Origin: Pasteurella atlantica
Lineage (GTDB): Bacteria > Pseudomonadota > Gammaproteobacteria > Enterobacterales > Pasteurellaceae
DNA length: 64,000 nucleotides
Assembly: GCF_963693435.1 (NCBI RefSeq)
Contig: NZ_OY856306.1
Location: 1,922,001-1,986,000 of the forward strand
Direction of reading: 5' to 3'
Part shown: in pieces, positions 56,362 through 64,000 of the stretch
Layout of the letters: every line of letters starts with the position of its first letter
Position numbering within the stretch: position 1 is the first letter of the stretch
The notes under the pieces: generated by a model
Told to the model about the DNA's origin: nothing
The model's database searches: none
What the model saw: the letters and a program-made list of their open reading frames with translations, nothing else
Made by a program: the position numbers and the translations under genes

Positions 56362-56395
56362 AAGCGGTCAGATTATTGGAAAAATTTGCAAATTT
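56362..56395 (+). repeat. Single Apl-type uptake-signal repeat
   Basis: AAGCGGTCAGATTATT followed by AAAATTTGCAAATTT, in the divergent potD-hda region. Confidence 0.7.
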
Positions 56396-56503
56396 CCTTA
56401 TACTTTCCTATATATTGAAAGCGAGGCGAATTTTAAGCGATCTTTTACTATTTGCAAGAAATTTATGATGAAATTTATTTATTTTTCCGTTATTCTGTAG
56501 CTT

Positions 56504-57220
56504 ATGATTTCTCAATTACCACTTCCAATTCATCAGGTTGATGATGAAACATTAGAGAATTTTTTTAATGAAAACAGTCTCGTGCTGTTAAATTCGTTAT
56601 GCCAAAATTTTAGTACCGTTATACAACCTTTTTTCTATATTTGGGGAAATGAGAGTTGTGGTAAAAGTCATTTACTAAAAGCACTAAATAATCACTTCTT
56701 AATGCAACAACGTAATGCCAGTTATATTCCTCTGGAAAAAGCTCATTACTTCTCACCCGTGGTATTAGAAAATGCCGATTTACTTGATATTATTTGCCTA
56801 GATGATATTCACTTAATTGTGGGAAATGAAGAGTGGGAAGAAGCCCTATTTGACTTATTTAATCAAATTCGAGAACAACAGACTTGTGCTACACAAAAAC
56901 GTAAAACCTTGCTCATAATTAGTGCAAACTGCCCACCTAATCAATTAGCTATAAAATTACCCGATTTACGCTCTCGCCTAAATTGGGGAGAGGTTTATCA
57001 ACTTAAAAGCTTTACTGATAAACAAAAATGTGCAATTTTACAACAAAGAGCCAATCAAAAAGGATTAACTCTTTCAAATGAAGTCGCTAATTTCTTGTTA
57101 AAACGATTAGATCGTGACTTAAATTCACTGATTGATACCTTAGAAGTATTAGATCAGGCGTCATTACAAGCTCAGCGAAAATTAACAGTGCCTTTTGTTA
57201 AAGAAGTACTTGGGCTTTAA
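56504..57220 (+). CDS. hda: DnaA regulatory inactivator Hda
   Basis: This 238-residue AAA+ protein works with the DNA sliding clamp to make DnaA hydrolyse its ATP after initiation. The N-terminal clamp-binding motif QLPLPI (residues 4-9) is present. Walker A is WGNESCGKSHLLKA, Walker B LDIICLDDIHLI, and the arginine-finger region LPDLRSRLNWG. The length is typical (E. coli 233-248). It is monocistronic. Confidence 0.94.
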   Translation: MISQLPLPIHQVDDETLENFFNENSLVLLNSLCQNFSTVIQPFFYIWGNESCGKSHLLKALNNHFLMQQRNASYIPLEKAHYFSPVVLENADLLDIICLDDIHLIVGNEEWEEALFDLFNQIREQQTCATQKRKTLLIISANCPPNQLAIKLPDLRSRLNWGEVYQLKSFTDKQKCAILQQRANQKGLTLSNEVANFLLKRLDRDLNSLIDTLEVLDQASLQAQRKLTVPFVKEVLGL

Positions 57221-57328
57221 TCTCATCTTTGACACAGCAATAAAACACAACGCCTTACCTTGTATAAAGCAATTTTTTCTGATAGTTTTATTGTATGAAA
57301 TTATTGTTTATTTGGAGCCTAACATTAT

Positions 57329-58183
57329 ATGCTTTACCTACTTACTGCCGCATTTTTATGGGGAACATCTTTTATTGCGGGAAAATATGCAGAAGCATTA
57401 GCCTCTCCTGAAATTATCGTGCTATTCAGATGGTTTATTGCACTGCCTTTTATTACCCATCTTGCCATCCCTAGCATAAGAAAGTTAACCAAACCGCTAT
57501 TATACAAAGTTATTTGGGTATCATTTTTAATTAATGCGATCTTTCTATTGCAATTTATTGGCTTAGAATATACAACCGCATCAAATGCAGCGACAATGAT
57601 AGGTTTTGAACCTCTTCTTGTTATTCTTGCGGGACACTATTTTTTCAATCAACCAACAAATAAGAAACAAATACTATTATCTCTAGTTGCTTTAGTTGGA
57701 ATTGCTTTAGTAATGGGAATACCAGATTTGAGTAATAATAACTTTATTGGTTGTTTGATTGTTTTTTCTTCCACTATTGTGATTGCAATTTGTTTGCAAC
57801 AATCAAAAGTACTCATCGATCAAGTACCTAAAGGTAGCTTTACTGCCTTAACACTCTTTTTTGCTGCATTGTGGTGTATTCCTAGCACGTTATTACTTGT
57901 TGATAACTGGCAAATTACACCATCCGTTTCGGGTGTTGTCGCTGTTTTGTATTTAGGTATTGGATGTACATTGTTAGCAAGCTGGCTGTGGAATATAGGC
58001 TTATCAAAAACAGCGGCAAATCTTGGTGGCATATTTCTTGCTCTTGAACCTATTTTTGGTGTTTTCTTTGCAATTATTCTGCTTAATGAACGCCCAGATC
58101 TCTATGCGAGTATTGGTATTATACTCGTTCTTTTTTCAGTACTTTATTCTTTAAAAGCGTCACAAGATACGATCAAATCGTAA
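57329..58183 (+). CDS. EamA/DMT-family transporter
   Basis: This 284-residue inner-membrane protein of the drug/metabolite transporter superfamily has ten predicted helices in two EamA repeats (about 1-130 and 145-280). The second repeat carries the LEPIFGVFFAIILLNE motif matching LGFEPLLVILAG-like sequence in the first. The substrate cannot be inferred; relatives export amino acids or metabolites. TTGGAG precedes the ATG. Confidence 0.88.
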   Translation: MLYLLTAAFLWGTSFIAGKYAEALASPEIIVLFRWFIALPFITHLAIPSIRKLTKPLLYKVIWVSFLINAIFLLQFIGLEYTTASNAATMIGFEPLLVILAGHYFFNQPTNKKQILLSLVALVGIALVMGIPDLSNNNFIGCLIVFSSTIVIAICLQQSKVLIDQVPKGSFTALTLFFAALWCIPSTLLLVDNWQITPSVSGVVAVLYLGIGCTLLASWLWNIGLSKTAANLGGIFLALEPIFGVFFAIILLNERPDLYASIGIILVLFSVLYSLKASQDTIKS

Positions 58184-58223
58184 ATAATGACACAACCAAA
58201 TAATACTTTAGACATTAACAGGA

Positions 58224-58916
58224 TTAAAAGAATGTGATTTCTTGTTCTGTTAATGCTCTAAACTCCCCTTCTTCAAGTGCATTATCCAGTTCTACACCGC
58301 CAATTTTACAACGATGTAAAAATTCCACTTTATTCCCTAAAGCAGCAAACATTCGTTTTACTTGATGATAACGCCCTTCTGAGATCGTTAATTTAACATT
58401 ATAATCGTCTAAAATTTCTAATTTTGCAGGCAATGTTGGGGTTTTCTCACCACGTAGCATAATCCCTTGCTGTAATTTTTCCTCATAAAAAGGCTCAACA
58501 GGATCAGCTAAAGTCACCAAATAAGTTTTTTCACATTGATACTTTGGTGAGGTAATACGGTGCGACCATTGTCCATCATCAGTTAAAAGCACTAATCCTG
58601 TAGTATCTGCATCTAAACGCCCCGCACAGTGTAACTTGCCTTTTAAAGGGTAATCAAAAAAATCAAAAACCGTTGGATATTCACTGTCATCATTCGAGCA
58701 AACATAGCCTTGTGGCTTATACAACATAAAATATTGCCCCTGCTCAAGCCATTCAAGAGGTTGTTCATCAAAAATAACCACATCTTGAGGGGTGATTTTA
58801 GTCGCCCCACTTTTAATCATTTTACCATTAACCATAACCAAACTACTTTTCAATGCCCTTGTTGCTTGAGTACGTGTTAATCCTGTTTGTTCTGCTATAA
58901 ATTTATCTAAACGCAT
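58224..58916 (-). CDS. rsuA: 16S rRNA pseudouridine(516) synthase
   Basis: This 230-residue RsuA-family enzyme has an N-terminal S4 domain (MRLDKFIAEQTGLTRTQA) and a catalytic domain with GRLDADTTGLVLLTDDG, where the catalytic Asp lies near residue 101. EGRYHQVKRMFAALGN near 177 is the family's second block. The length matches E. coli RsuA (231). The second IS lies about 100 bases upstream of its start. Confidence 0.95.
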   Translation of the reverse strand: MRLDKFIAEQTGLTRTQATRALKSSLVMVNGKMIKSGATKITPQDVVIFDEQPLEWLEQGQYFMLYKPQGYVCSNDDSEYPTVFDFFDYPLKGKLHCAGRLDADTTGLVLLTDDGQWSHRITSPKYQCEKTYLVTLADPVEPFYEEKLQQGIMLRGEKTPTLPAKLEILDDYNVKLTISEGRYHQVKRMFAALGNKVEFLHRCKIGGVELDNALEEGEFRALTEQEITFF

Positions 58917-59009
58917 AGTTTTTTTATCTTAAGAATTAATAGATGTAACTTGAAAGAAAAACACTGTACACCAAAAGATATTAAAAGCAAATTTTTTAAT
59001 CAAGTATGA

Positions 59010-59019
59010 TTTTGCCCTG
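59010..59019. repeat. Target-site duplication of the second IS (left copy)
   Basis: TTTTGCCCTG is repeated exactly at 60240-60249. Its GCCCTG is the complement of the element's own CAGGGC end, which makes a 16-bp palindrome at the junction (59012-59027). Confidence 0.95.
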
Positions 59020-60239
59020 CAGGGCAAGAGCATTTTAATTTATATTTAGAAGTAATTGAGCTCTAAAATTATCATCCAATGCAGCCATTTTTAGCTTACG
59101 TTTCATACTTGCTTTACGAGTTGTATCAGTTTTAACAATATTTAATGCTAGTTTTCTAAAAGCATTCATTACCTCAGCTGCATTCCCTCGCCTAATCCTT
59201 GAATTATCTTCATGGAAAGTCATATCTAAAGTCCAGTGTAAGCTATTTTCTATCGCCCAATGATTACGAATAATACTATTTAATCTTTCTGCATTAAGGC
59301 TAAGAGAACTTATATAATAACGGTTTTCTATTGTCACTTTTTCACCAATATGGCATTTAGCTTCTATACAAATTACGGTTTGGATATTCGCCCATTTTTT
59401 ATGTTCTGTAAGCCAATTTTTATCAATTTCTAATTGAATACATCTTCGCTCTTCTATTCGTCCATGACCACTAGTAATATGCTCATAAATAGAATGACCA
59501 ACATTTGCAAACTGTTCTCTATGACATTTGTGAAACCAAGCCTTAACTTCTTTATTTAACTGTCCTTGATTACCTTTTAATGACACCACATAATCCGCAC
59601 CTTTAGAATGAATCTTATTGATAATAGCATGCTGACATCCCATTGCATCAAGTGTAATAGTGGCTCCTTTTACATCAAGTAAATCTAATAGTTTAGGGAT
59701 TGCTGTAATTTCATTTGATTTACCCTCTACTTTTTGTTGTCCTAATACTAAGCCATTTTCACAACTCCAAGCACTAACCATATGTAGACTATCTTTTCTA
59801 TTTTTTGTAGAAAAACTGCCTCTTGCACTTTTTCCATCAATGGCAATAATTTCTCCATCTACTTCTGTTATGAGTTCTTTAACCCAATTGATAAAACAAG
59901 TTTGAATAGCTTCAGGTTCTAAGCGACTCATTACCCTTGCTATAGTATCATGTTTAGGAATTCCATTATGAAAAGGTAAATAACGTCTCAACCAGTCTAG
60001 TTTTACGTGACCGAAGTCTTCTATATCTTCCCAACCTTCTGCACCAGATAGGACTGCACAGATAGATAGAAATAAAATATCTATAAGTGCATGCTTTTTA
60101 CATCGTTCAATTCTAGGATCTTTGATAATTGAAAAGTGAGTAATAAAATTATTTGTCATATCAGTAAACCTTTTTTACATTTGTTACTGATCTGATCGTA
60201 AAAATAGTATTTAGTTCAATTTAAAATGATCTTGCCCTG
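59020..60239 (-). mobile_element. ISAs1-family insertion sequence, copy 2 (1220 bp)
   Basis: It has the same terminal repeats, length and orientation as copy 1. The 10-bp flanking duplication TTTTGCCCTG differs from that of copy 1, which shows separate insertion. One base differs between copies where I compared them in detail (T at 59746, C at 54580). Confidence 0.95.
59035..60159 (-). CDS. ISAs1-family DDE transposase, copy 2
   Basis: This 374-residue transposase is identical in amino-acid sequence to copy 1, including IAIDGKSARGS and TITLDAMGCQ. The intact frame and near-identical DNA point to recent transposition within this genome. It is transcribed toward rsuA, in the same direction. 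Confidence 0.95.
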   Translation of the reverse strand: MTNNFITHFSIIKDPRIERCKKHALIDILFLSICAVLSGAEGWEDIEDFGHVKLDWLRRYLPFHNGIPKHDTIARVMSRLEPEAIQTCFINWVKELITEVDGEIIAIDGKSARGSFSTKNRKDSLHMVSAWSCENGLVLGQQKVEGKSNEITAIPKLLDLLDVKGATITLDAMGCQHAIINKIHSKGADYVVSLKGNQGQLNKEVKAWFHKCHREQFANVGHSIYEHITSGHGRIEERRCIQLEIDKNWLTEHKKWANIQTVICIEAKCHIGEKVTIENRYYISSLSLNAERLNSIIRNHWAIENSLHWTLDMTFHEDNSRIRRGNAAEVMNAFRKLALNIVKTDTTRKASMKRKLKMAALDDNFRAQLLLNIN

Positions 60240-60249
60240 TTTTGCCCTG
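60240..60249. repeat. Target-site duplication of the second IS (right copy)
   Basis: TTTTGCCCTG, identical to 59010-59019. Confidence 0.95.
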
Positions 60250-60294
60250 TCTTTTATATATCTATTTTAATCTTTTAAATATTTCTCGAATTTT

Positions 60295-60310
60295 TGTGAT
60301 ATCACTCACA
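60295..60310 (+). promoter_or_regulatory. CRP-cAMP site upstream of the sugar operon
   Basis: TGTGATATCACTCACA is a perfect TGTGA-N6-TCACA core. It lies 118 bases ahead of the binding-protein gene and only 46 bases beyond the second IS, so the insertion left it intact. Catabolite control of an alpha-galactoside operon is expected. Confidence 0.8.
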
Positions 60311-60369
60311 GTTTTAGAAAAAAATTTAAACTTTAATTGGAAAGTCAAGTTTTTTTATGTACAGTGCGG

Positions 60370-60390
60370 CTAGTTATTAGACTAAACTAG
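60370..60390. promoter_or_regulatory. Inverted repeat in the sugar-operon leader
   Basis: CTAGTT (60370-60375) and AACTAG (60385-60390) flank nine bases. It lies between the CRP site and the start codon and could be an operator for a LacI- or AraC-type regulator; this is speculative. Confidence 0.3.
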
Positions 60391-60427
60391 TTGATAAATA
60401 AGACACAATGTCTTGGAGGGATGTAAA

Positions 60428-61696
60428 ATGAAAAAACTATTAAATATAGTATTTGTTGCATTAGCAATGTTAGGTTTATCGTTTTCTACGCAAGCCAAAC
60501 AAAGTAATTCTGAAGATGTCAAACTATCTGTGAGTATTTGGGACGAAGGTCAAAGACCTGGCATCGAAAAAATACTGACAGTCTTTACCAAAAAAACAGG
60601 AATTTCTACAGCAATCGAAGTTGTTGGTTGGAATGACTATTGGACGCTTTTAGCTTCTGGTGCAAGTGGCGGTCAACTACCTGATGTATTCTGGATGCAC
60701 TCAAATGAGAGTCAAAAGTATATGGAAAATGATTTATTACTTGATTTAACAGATAAAATTGCTTCAAGTAAAGTCATAGATTTGGCAAATTATCCAGATC
60801 AAATTATGGGACTCTATACTAGTAAAGGTAAATATTATGCCATTCCTAAAGATATTGACACAATCGCTTTATGGTATAACAAAACCATGTTTGATGAAGC
60901 TGGTATTGCCTATCCAAATGATAAATGGACATGGGAAGATTTATACAATGCGGCAAAAAAACTAACTAAAAGTGATGGTAGTCAGTATGGATTTGCATCA
61001 AATGTTGATGGAAACCAAACAGGTTACTATAATTTAATTTATAGTAATGGTGGTGCAGTCATTAGTGCTGATAAAAAGACATCTAAATGGGATGATCCTA
61101 AAACTATAGAGGCAATGGAACTATATGCTAAAATGGCTAAAGAAGGTATTATGCCTCCTCAAGAGATGCTAACAGAAAATAAAGAGCATGTTTTGATGCA
61201 ATCAGGGAAAGTTGCGATGATTACTACAGGGTCTTGGATGTTGGCAGGATTCAAAGAAAATGAATATATGAAAAAACACTGTGATATTGCCGTTATGCCT
61301 ACAGCCAAAGATGGTCACAGAGCATCTATCTACAATGGATTGGGTTGGGCAGCAGCAGCCAACACAAAACATCCTAAAGAAGCGTGGAAATTACTTGAAT
61401 TCTTAGGTAGTAAAGAAGCTCAAGAAATGCAAGCAAAACTAGGTGTTACTATGAGTGCTTATAAAGGAACGTCTAGTGGATGGGCTAAATCAACCGATTT
61501 ATATAATCTTGACGCCTACCTATTTATGCTAGATAAAGTCAAAGATATGGTTATTAGACCTTATTCAAGAAATACCGTAGCATGGGAAGGTATGAGTATC
61601 GAAAAACTTATTCCAGTATGGCAAGGTAAGAAATCTGCCAAAGCTACTTGTAAAGAAATTGCTAAAGAAATGAATACCATACTCTCAGAAGAGTAA
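60428..61696 (+). CDS. Sugar ABC transporter substrate-binding protein (CUT1; raffinose/alpha-galactoside type)
   Basis: This 422-residue periplasmic family 1 solute-binding protein has a signal peptide at about 1-23 (ending STQAK) without a lipobox Cys. Typical blocks are PDVFWMHSNESQKY, IPKDIDTIALWYNKTMFDEAGI (in part) and the GKVAMITTGSWM segment near residue 263. I used the ATG at 60428 with GGAGGG eight bases upstream; the frame opens at a TTG 15 bases earlier. The downstream GH36 gene points to alpha-galactosides such as raffinose or melibiose. It resembles Firmicute MsmE-like proteins. Confidence 0.9.
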   Translation: MKKLLNIVFVALAMLGLSFSTQAKQSNSEDVKLSVSIWDEGQRPGIEKILTVFTKKTGISTAIEVVGWNDYWTLLASGASGGQLPDVFWMHSNESQKYMENDLLLDLTDKIASSKVIDLANYPDQIMGLYTSKGKYYAIPKDIDTIALWYNKTMFDEAGIAYPNDKWTWEDLYNAAKKLTKSDGSQYGFASNVDGNQTGYYNLIYSNGGAVISADKKTSKWDDPKTIEAMELYAKMAKEGIMPPQEMLTENKEHVLMQSGKVAMITTGSWMLAGFKENEYMKKHCDIAVMPTAKDGHRASIYNGLGWAAAANTKHPKEAWKLLEFLGSKEAQEMQAKLGVTMSAYKGTSSGWAKSTDLYNLDAYLFMLDKVKDMVIRPYSRNTVAWEGMSIEKLIPVWQGKKSAKATCKEIAKEMNTILSEE

Positions 61697-61728
61697 TCTT
61701 TCGCAACCTTTCAGTTATTGTAAAAATT

Positions 61729-61763
61729 TAAGCGTTGCGGTGTCTTATACTACCCAACGCTTA
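61729..61763 (+). repeat. Hairpin after the sugar-binding protein gene
   Basis: TAAGCGTTG (61729-61737) and CAACGCTTA (61755-61763) pair around 17 bases. It lies in the 199-base gap before the permease genes and may protect or attenuate the transcript, so that more binding protein is made than permease. Confidence 0.6.
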
Positions 61764-61895
61764 ATATTACAAAATACATAATTTGTATAAAAAATTATTT
61801 TCTATATTGATTATAAAATTTACTATAAAGTCTTTATAAAATAACTTTTCGACTGCATACAAAACTTAGGTGAGCCAAAAAATTGGATTTGTAAT

Positions 61896-62786
61896 ATGAC
61901 ACATACAAAGAAGACAAAAAGAAAACTCAATGAATTTGCTTGGGGTTGGTTTATGGTATTACCGACAGTTATCGGTCTAGTTGTCTTAAATATCATTCCT
62001 CTAATCGCCACATTAATAGAATCATTTTATAAGACAGGAGACTTTGGTAAAAATAACACATTCGTTGGTTTTGCCAATTACATAAAACTATTTCATAATG
62101 AAAAAATATGGCAAGCTCTTTACAATACCGTTAAATATGTTGTACTAGAAGTACCTGTATCAGTAGCTATTTCTATAATTATCGCTGTCTTACTCAATAG
62201 AAAAATCAAAGGGAAAACAACTTATAGAACAATATTTTTCTTACCTATGGTGGTTGCACCTGCTGCTGTAGCAATGGTTTGGAAGTGGTTGTATAATTCA
62301 GAATTTGGATTACTCAACAATTTATTTGATCTTCAGGTAAACTGGATTTCATCACCTTCACTTGCCATCTATTCTGTGGCAGCTATCGGTATTTGGTCTA
62401 TCATTGGATACAATATGGTGTTATTTTTAGCAGGACTACAAGAAATCCCTACAGACTATTATGAAGCAGCAAAAATAGATGGTGCCAATGGTATCAGACA
62501 GTTTTTTAGTATTACATTACCCCTACTTTCCCCTACTTTATTTTTTGTTTTTGTTACAAGAACGATAGGTGCTTTACAAGTGTTTGATATGATTTATATT
62601 ATTATGGATAGGACAAATCCCGCACTCTATGATACTCAATCATTGGTGTATGTGTTCTATCAATATTCCTTTGTAGAGAACAATTATGGGCTTGGTGCAA
62701 CTGTGGTTATCATATTGATGATTCTTACATTAATTATAACAGCGATGCAGCTATTTATTCAAAAACGTTGGGTACACTATAATTAA
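61896..62786 (+). CDS. Sugar ABC transporter permease 1 (MalF/MsmF type)
   Basis: This 296-residue inner-membrane permease has six transmembrane helices. The conserved EAA loop is EIPTDYYEAAKIDGANGIRQFF near residue 189 (given in part as YYEAAKIDGAN), which docks the ATPase. RTIFFLPMVVAPAAVAMVWKW is the typical third-helix region of CUT1 permeases. It pairs with the next gene. No strong ribosome binding site is visible (only GGAT). Confidence 0.92.
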   Translation: MTHTKKTKRKLNEFAWGWFMVLPTVIGLVVLNIIPLIATLIESFYKTGDFGKNNTFVGFANYIKLFHNEKIWQALYNTVKYVVLEVPVSVAISIIIAVLLNRKIKGKTTYRTIFFLPMVVAPAAVAMVWKWLYNSEFGLLNNLFDLQVNWISSPSLAIYSVAAIGIWSIIGYNMVLFLAGLQEIPTDYYEAAKIDGANGIRQFFSITLPLLSPTLFFVFVTRTIGALQVFDMIYIIMDRTNPALYDTQSLVYVFYQYSFVENNYGLGATVVIILMILTLIITAMQLFIQKRWVHYN

Positions 62787-62801
62787 TAAGGTGAAGCAAG
62801 T

Positions 62802-63647
62802 ATGAATATAAAAAGTCAGAAAAGAAAAAAAACACTCACAAGTATTTTAATCCATTTATTTCTTATTGTTTTTGCTATTATTATGCTGACGCCTTTTGTT
62901 TGGATGATTTTAACGGCATTTAAAACAAATACTGAGGCAACTAGCGTTAATCCCTTTGTAATATGGCCAGAATTTTGGCGTACACAGTCTTTTACGGATG
63001 TTTTACATAAATTAGATTTCCTTATTTTATACAAAAATACATTGTTAATGATAGTCGGCAGAATTTTTTTTGCTTTAGTTACTGCAGCAATGGCTGGCTA
63101 TGCCTTAGCAAGACTTGATTTTTTTGGTAAAAAAGTGGTTTTTATGTTGGTACTTATTCAGATGATGGTGCCAGTACAACTATTTATCATCCCACAGTAT
63201 GTTATGATTAGTAAGATGGATGCTACCAATACCATCTTTGCCCTTATCTTTCCTGGACTTGTGACTGCTTTTGGTACATTTTTAATGAGACAGAGCTTTA
63301 TGTCCTTACCTAAAGAGCTAGAAGAAGCAGCAAGATTAGATGGCTGTAACATTGGTCAAACATTTCTTTATATTATGTTACCACTAACTAAGTCATCTTT
63401 AATTGCACTTGGTATCTTTACCGCGTTATTTGGGTTTAAAGATCTTATGTGGACTATGATCGTAAATCGTAGTCCTGATGCAATGGTGCTTGCACCAGCA
63501 CTAGCAAAAATGCAAAGACAATTTGCTCCAGAGTATCCCGATTTAATGGCAGCATCACTAATTGCCTGCATACCGATGATAATCATCTATTTAATATTCC
63601 AAAAACACTTTATAGAAGGTATAGCTACATCAGGAGGCAAGCTATGA
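62802..63647 (+). CDS. Sugar ABC transporter permease 2 (MalG/MsmG type)
   Basis: This 281-residue permease has six transmembrane helices. TPFVWMILTAFKTNTEA near residue 28 and the EAA loop LPKELEEAARLDGCN near 168 are MalG-type signatures. AAGGTGAAG precedes the ATG. It overlaps the alpha-galactosidase gene by four bases (ATGA), which shows translational coupling. No ATPase gene is seen in this window. Confidence 0.93.
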   Translation: MNIKSQKRKKTLTSILIHLFLIVFAIIMLTPFVWMILTAFKTNTEATSVNPFVIWPEFWRTQSFTDVLHKLDFLILYKNTLLMIVGRIFFALVTAAMAGYALARLDFFGKKVVFMLVLIQMMVPVQLFIIPQYVMISKMDATNTIFALIFPGLVTAFGTFLMRQSFMSLPKELEEAARLDGCNIGQTFLYIMLPLTKSSLIALGIFTALFGFKDLMWTMIVNRSPDAMVLAPALAKMQRQFAPEYPDLMAASLIACIPMIIIYLIFQKHFIEGIATSGGKL

Positions 63648-64000
63648 TTAATTTTAATGACATAACTAAAACATTTCATCTTAGTAATAAAGAAATAAGC
63701 TATATTATGAAGTTAGATGATAAAAAGCATCTTCTTCATCTTTATTTTGCAAAAAAGATACATACCGCAGATAATGACAATCAACTATTATTTGGTCATT
63801 TAGATAATCAATTATTTAAGGGTGATAGACTTATTAATTCTTATAAACCCAAAGAATATGGTAGCTATGGTACTGGTGATTTTAGAGAACCTGCCTTTGT
63901 TATCCGTCAAGAAGATGGAAATAGTATTTCTGATTTCTCTTATGTTTCTCACGAAATTTATCAAGGTAAAAAATCAATAGAGCCTTTACCATCAATTTAT
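63644..64000 (+). CDS. GH36 alpha-galactosidase, N-terminal part (runs off the window)
   Basis: The first 119 codons are visible. The N-terminal beta-sandwich of GH36 enzymes is recognisable: TKTFHLSNKEISYIMK, then HLYFAKKIH, KEYGSYGTGDFREPAF and DFSYVSHEIYQGKK leading to EPLPSIY. It would cleave alpha-1,6-galactose from raffinose or melibiose. There is no signal peptide, so it acts in the cytoplasm after import. Coupling to the permease by ATGA overlap supports a single pathway. The sequence reads like a Firmicute Aga/RafA enzyme. Confidence 0.88.
   Translation, partial: MINFNDITKTFHLSNKEISYIMKLDDKKHLLHLYFAKKIHTADNDNQLLFGHLDNQLFKGDRLINSYKPKEYGSYGTGDFREPAFVIRQEDGNSISDFSYVSHEIYQGKKSIEPLPSIY

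Noticed and set aside
53854-60239. Composite transposon formed by the two ISAs1 copies
   Set aside because: Each copy has its own different 10-bp target duplication (GTATTCATTC and TTTTGCCCTG). A composite element would share one duplication at its outer ends. The genes between (potD, hda, rsuA) are ordinary core genes.
1-64000. Prophage, integrative element or new defence island
   Set aside because: I found no integrase, phage structural genes, attachment-site repeats, toxin-antitoxin pairs or nuclease-helicase clusters. The only mobile genes are the two ISAs1 copies.

Overview
This 64 kb window is chromosomal DNA from a low-GC member of the Pasteurellaceae. The evidence is gene content and order (yciC-yciB-yciA-yciI; frdABCD beside epmA; hemCDXY; artPIQM; napDAGHBC; fdhD divergent from a three-subunit formate dehydrogenase and fdhE) and many AAGCGGT repeats. 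These repeats often carry a TTTGCAAA element about 25 bases away and often form inverted pairs. They match the Actinobacillus pleuropneumoniae (Apl) type of DNA uptake signal. The species cannot be named from the sequence alone.

Layout. 1-2.3 kb: partial yfbV, then the yci cluster. 2.4-7.7 kb: a lysine-rich ComEA-like protein, fumarate reductase and epmA. 7.8-16 kb: an alanine/glycine symporter behind a tandem glycine riboswitch, then uvrC, secB, yibN, tig and yidE. 16-22.3 kb: fadL-type porin and yfcZ, diverging over a FadR-like site; artPIQM under tandem ARG boxes; fabB with a second FadR-like site. 22.5-27.2 kb: tRNA-Asn and hemCDXY. 27.4-35.9 kb: rodZ, ispG, ldhA, hisS, yfgM, pnuC, folP, rluC and an unrecognised ORF with 12-bp repeats. 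36-48.6 kb: periplasmic nitrate reductase and formate dehydrogenase, with FNR-like boxes. 48.7-53.9 kb: prfC, then a surface-glycan cluster (neuA, GT52 sialyltransferase, GT8, GT25). 53.9-60.2 kb: two nearly identical 1220-bp ISAs1-family elements flanking potD, hda, an EamA transporter and rsuA. 60.3-64 kb: a CRP-type promoter followed by a CUT1 sugar ABC transporter (binding protein and two permeases) and the start of a GH36 alpha-galactosidase.

How the genes fit together. Formate dehydrogenase, periplasmic nitrate reductase and fumarate reductase form an anaerobic respiratory set with formate as donor and nitrate or fumarate as acceptor. Each has a plausible FNR box. FadL plus FabB with FadR-like sites suggests coordination of fatty-acid uptake and unsaturated fatty-acid synthesis. 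NeuA plus the GT52 enzyme suggests sialylated lipooligosaccharide. PnuC fits the family's use of salvaged NAD precursors.

Most notable observations. One IS copy sits directly before the GT25 glycosyltransferase: its 10-bp target duplication contains the gene's start codon, and the original ribosome binding site is now on the far side of the element. The formate dehydrogenase catalytic subunit carries Cys at residue 196, where E. coli FdnG has selenocysteine. The ComEA-like protein has a roughly 108-residue linker that is about 40 percent lysine. I found no CRISPR array, prophage or recognisable new defence system. Most of the window is core genome, and the unusual features are mainly regulatory or insertional.
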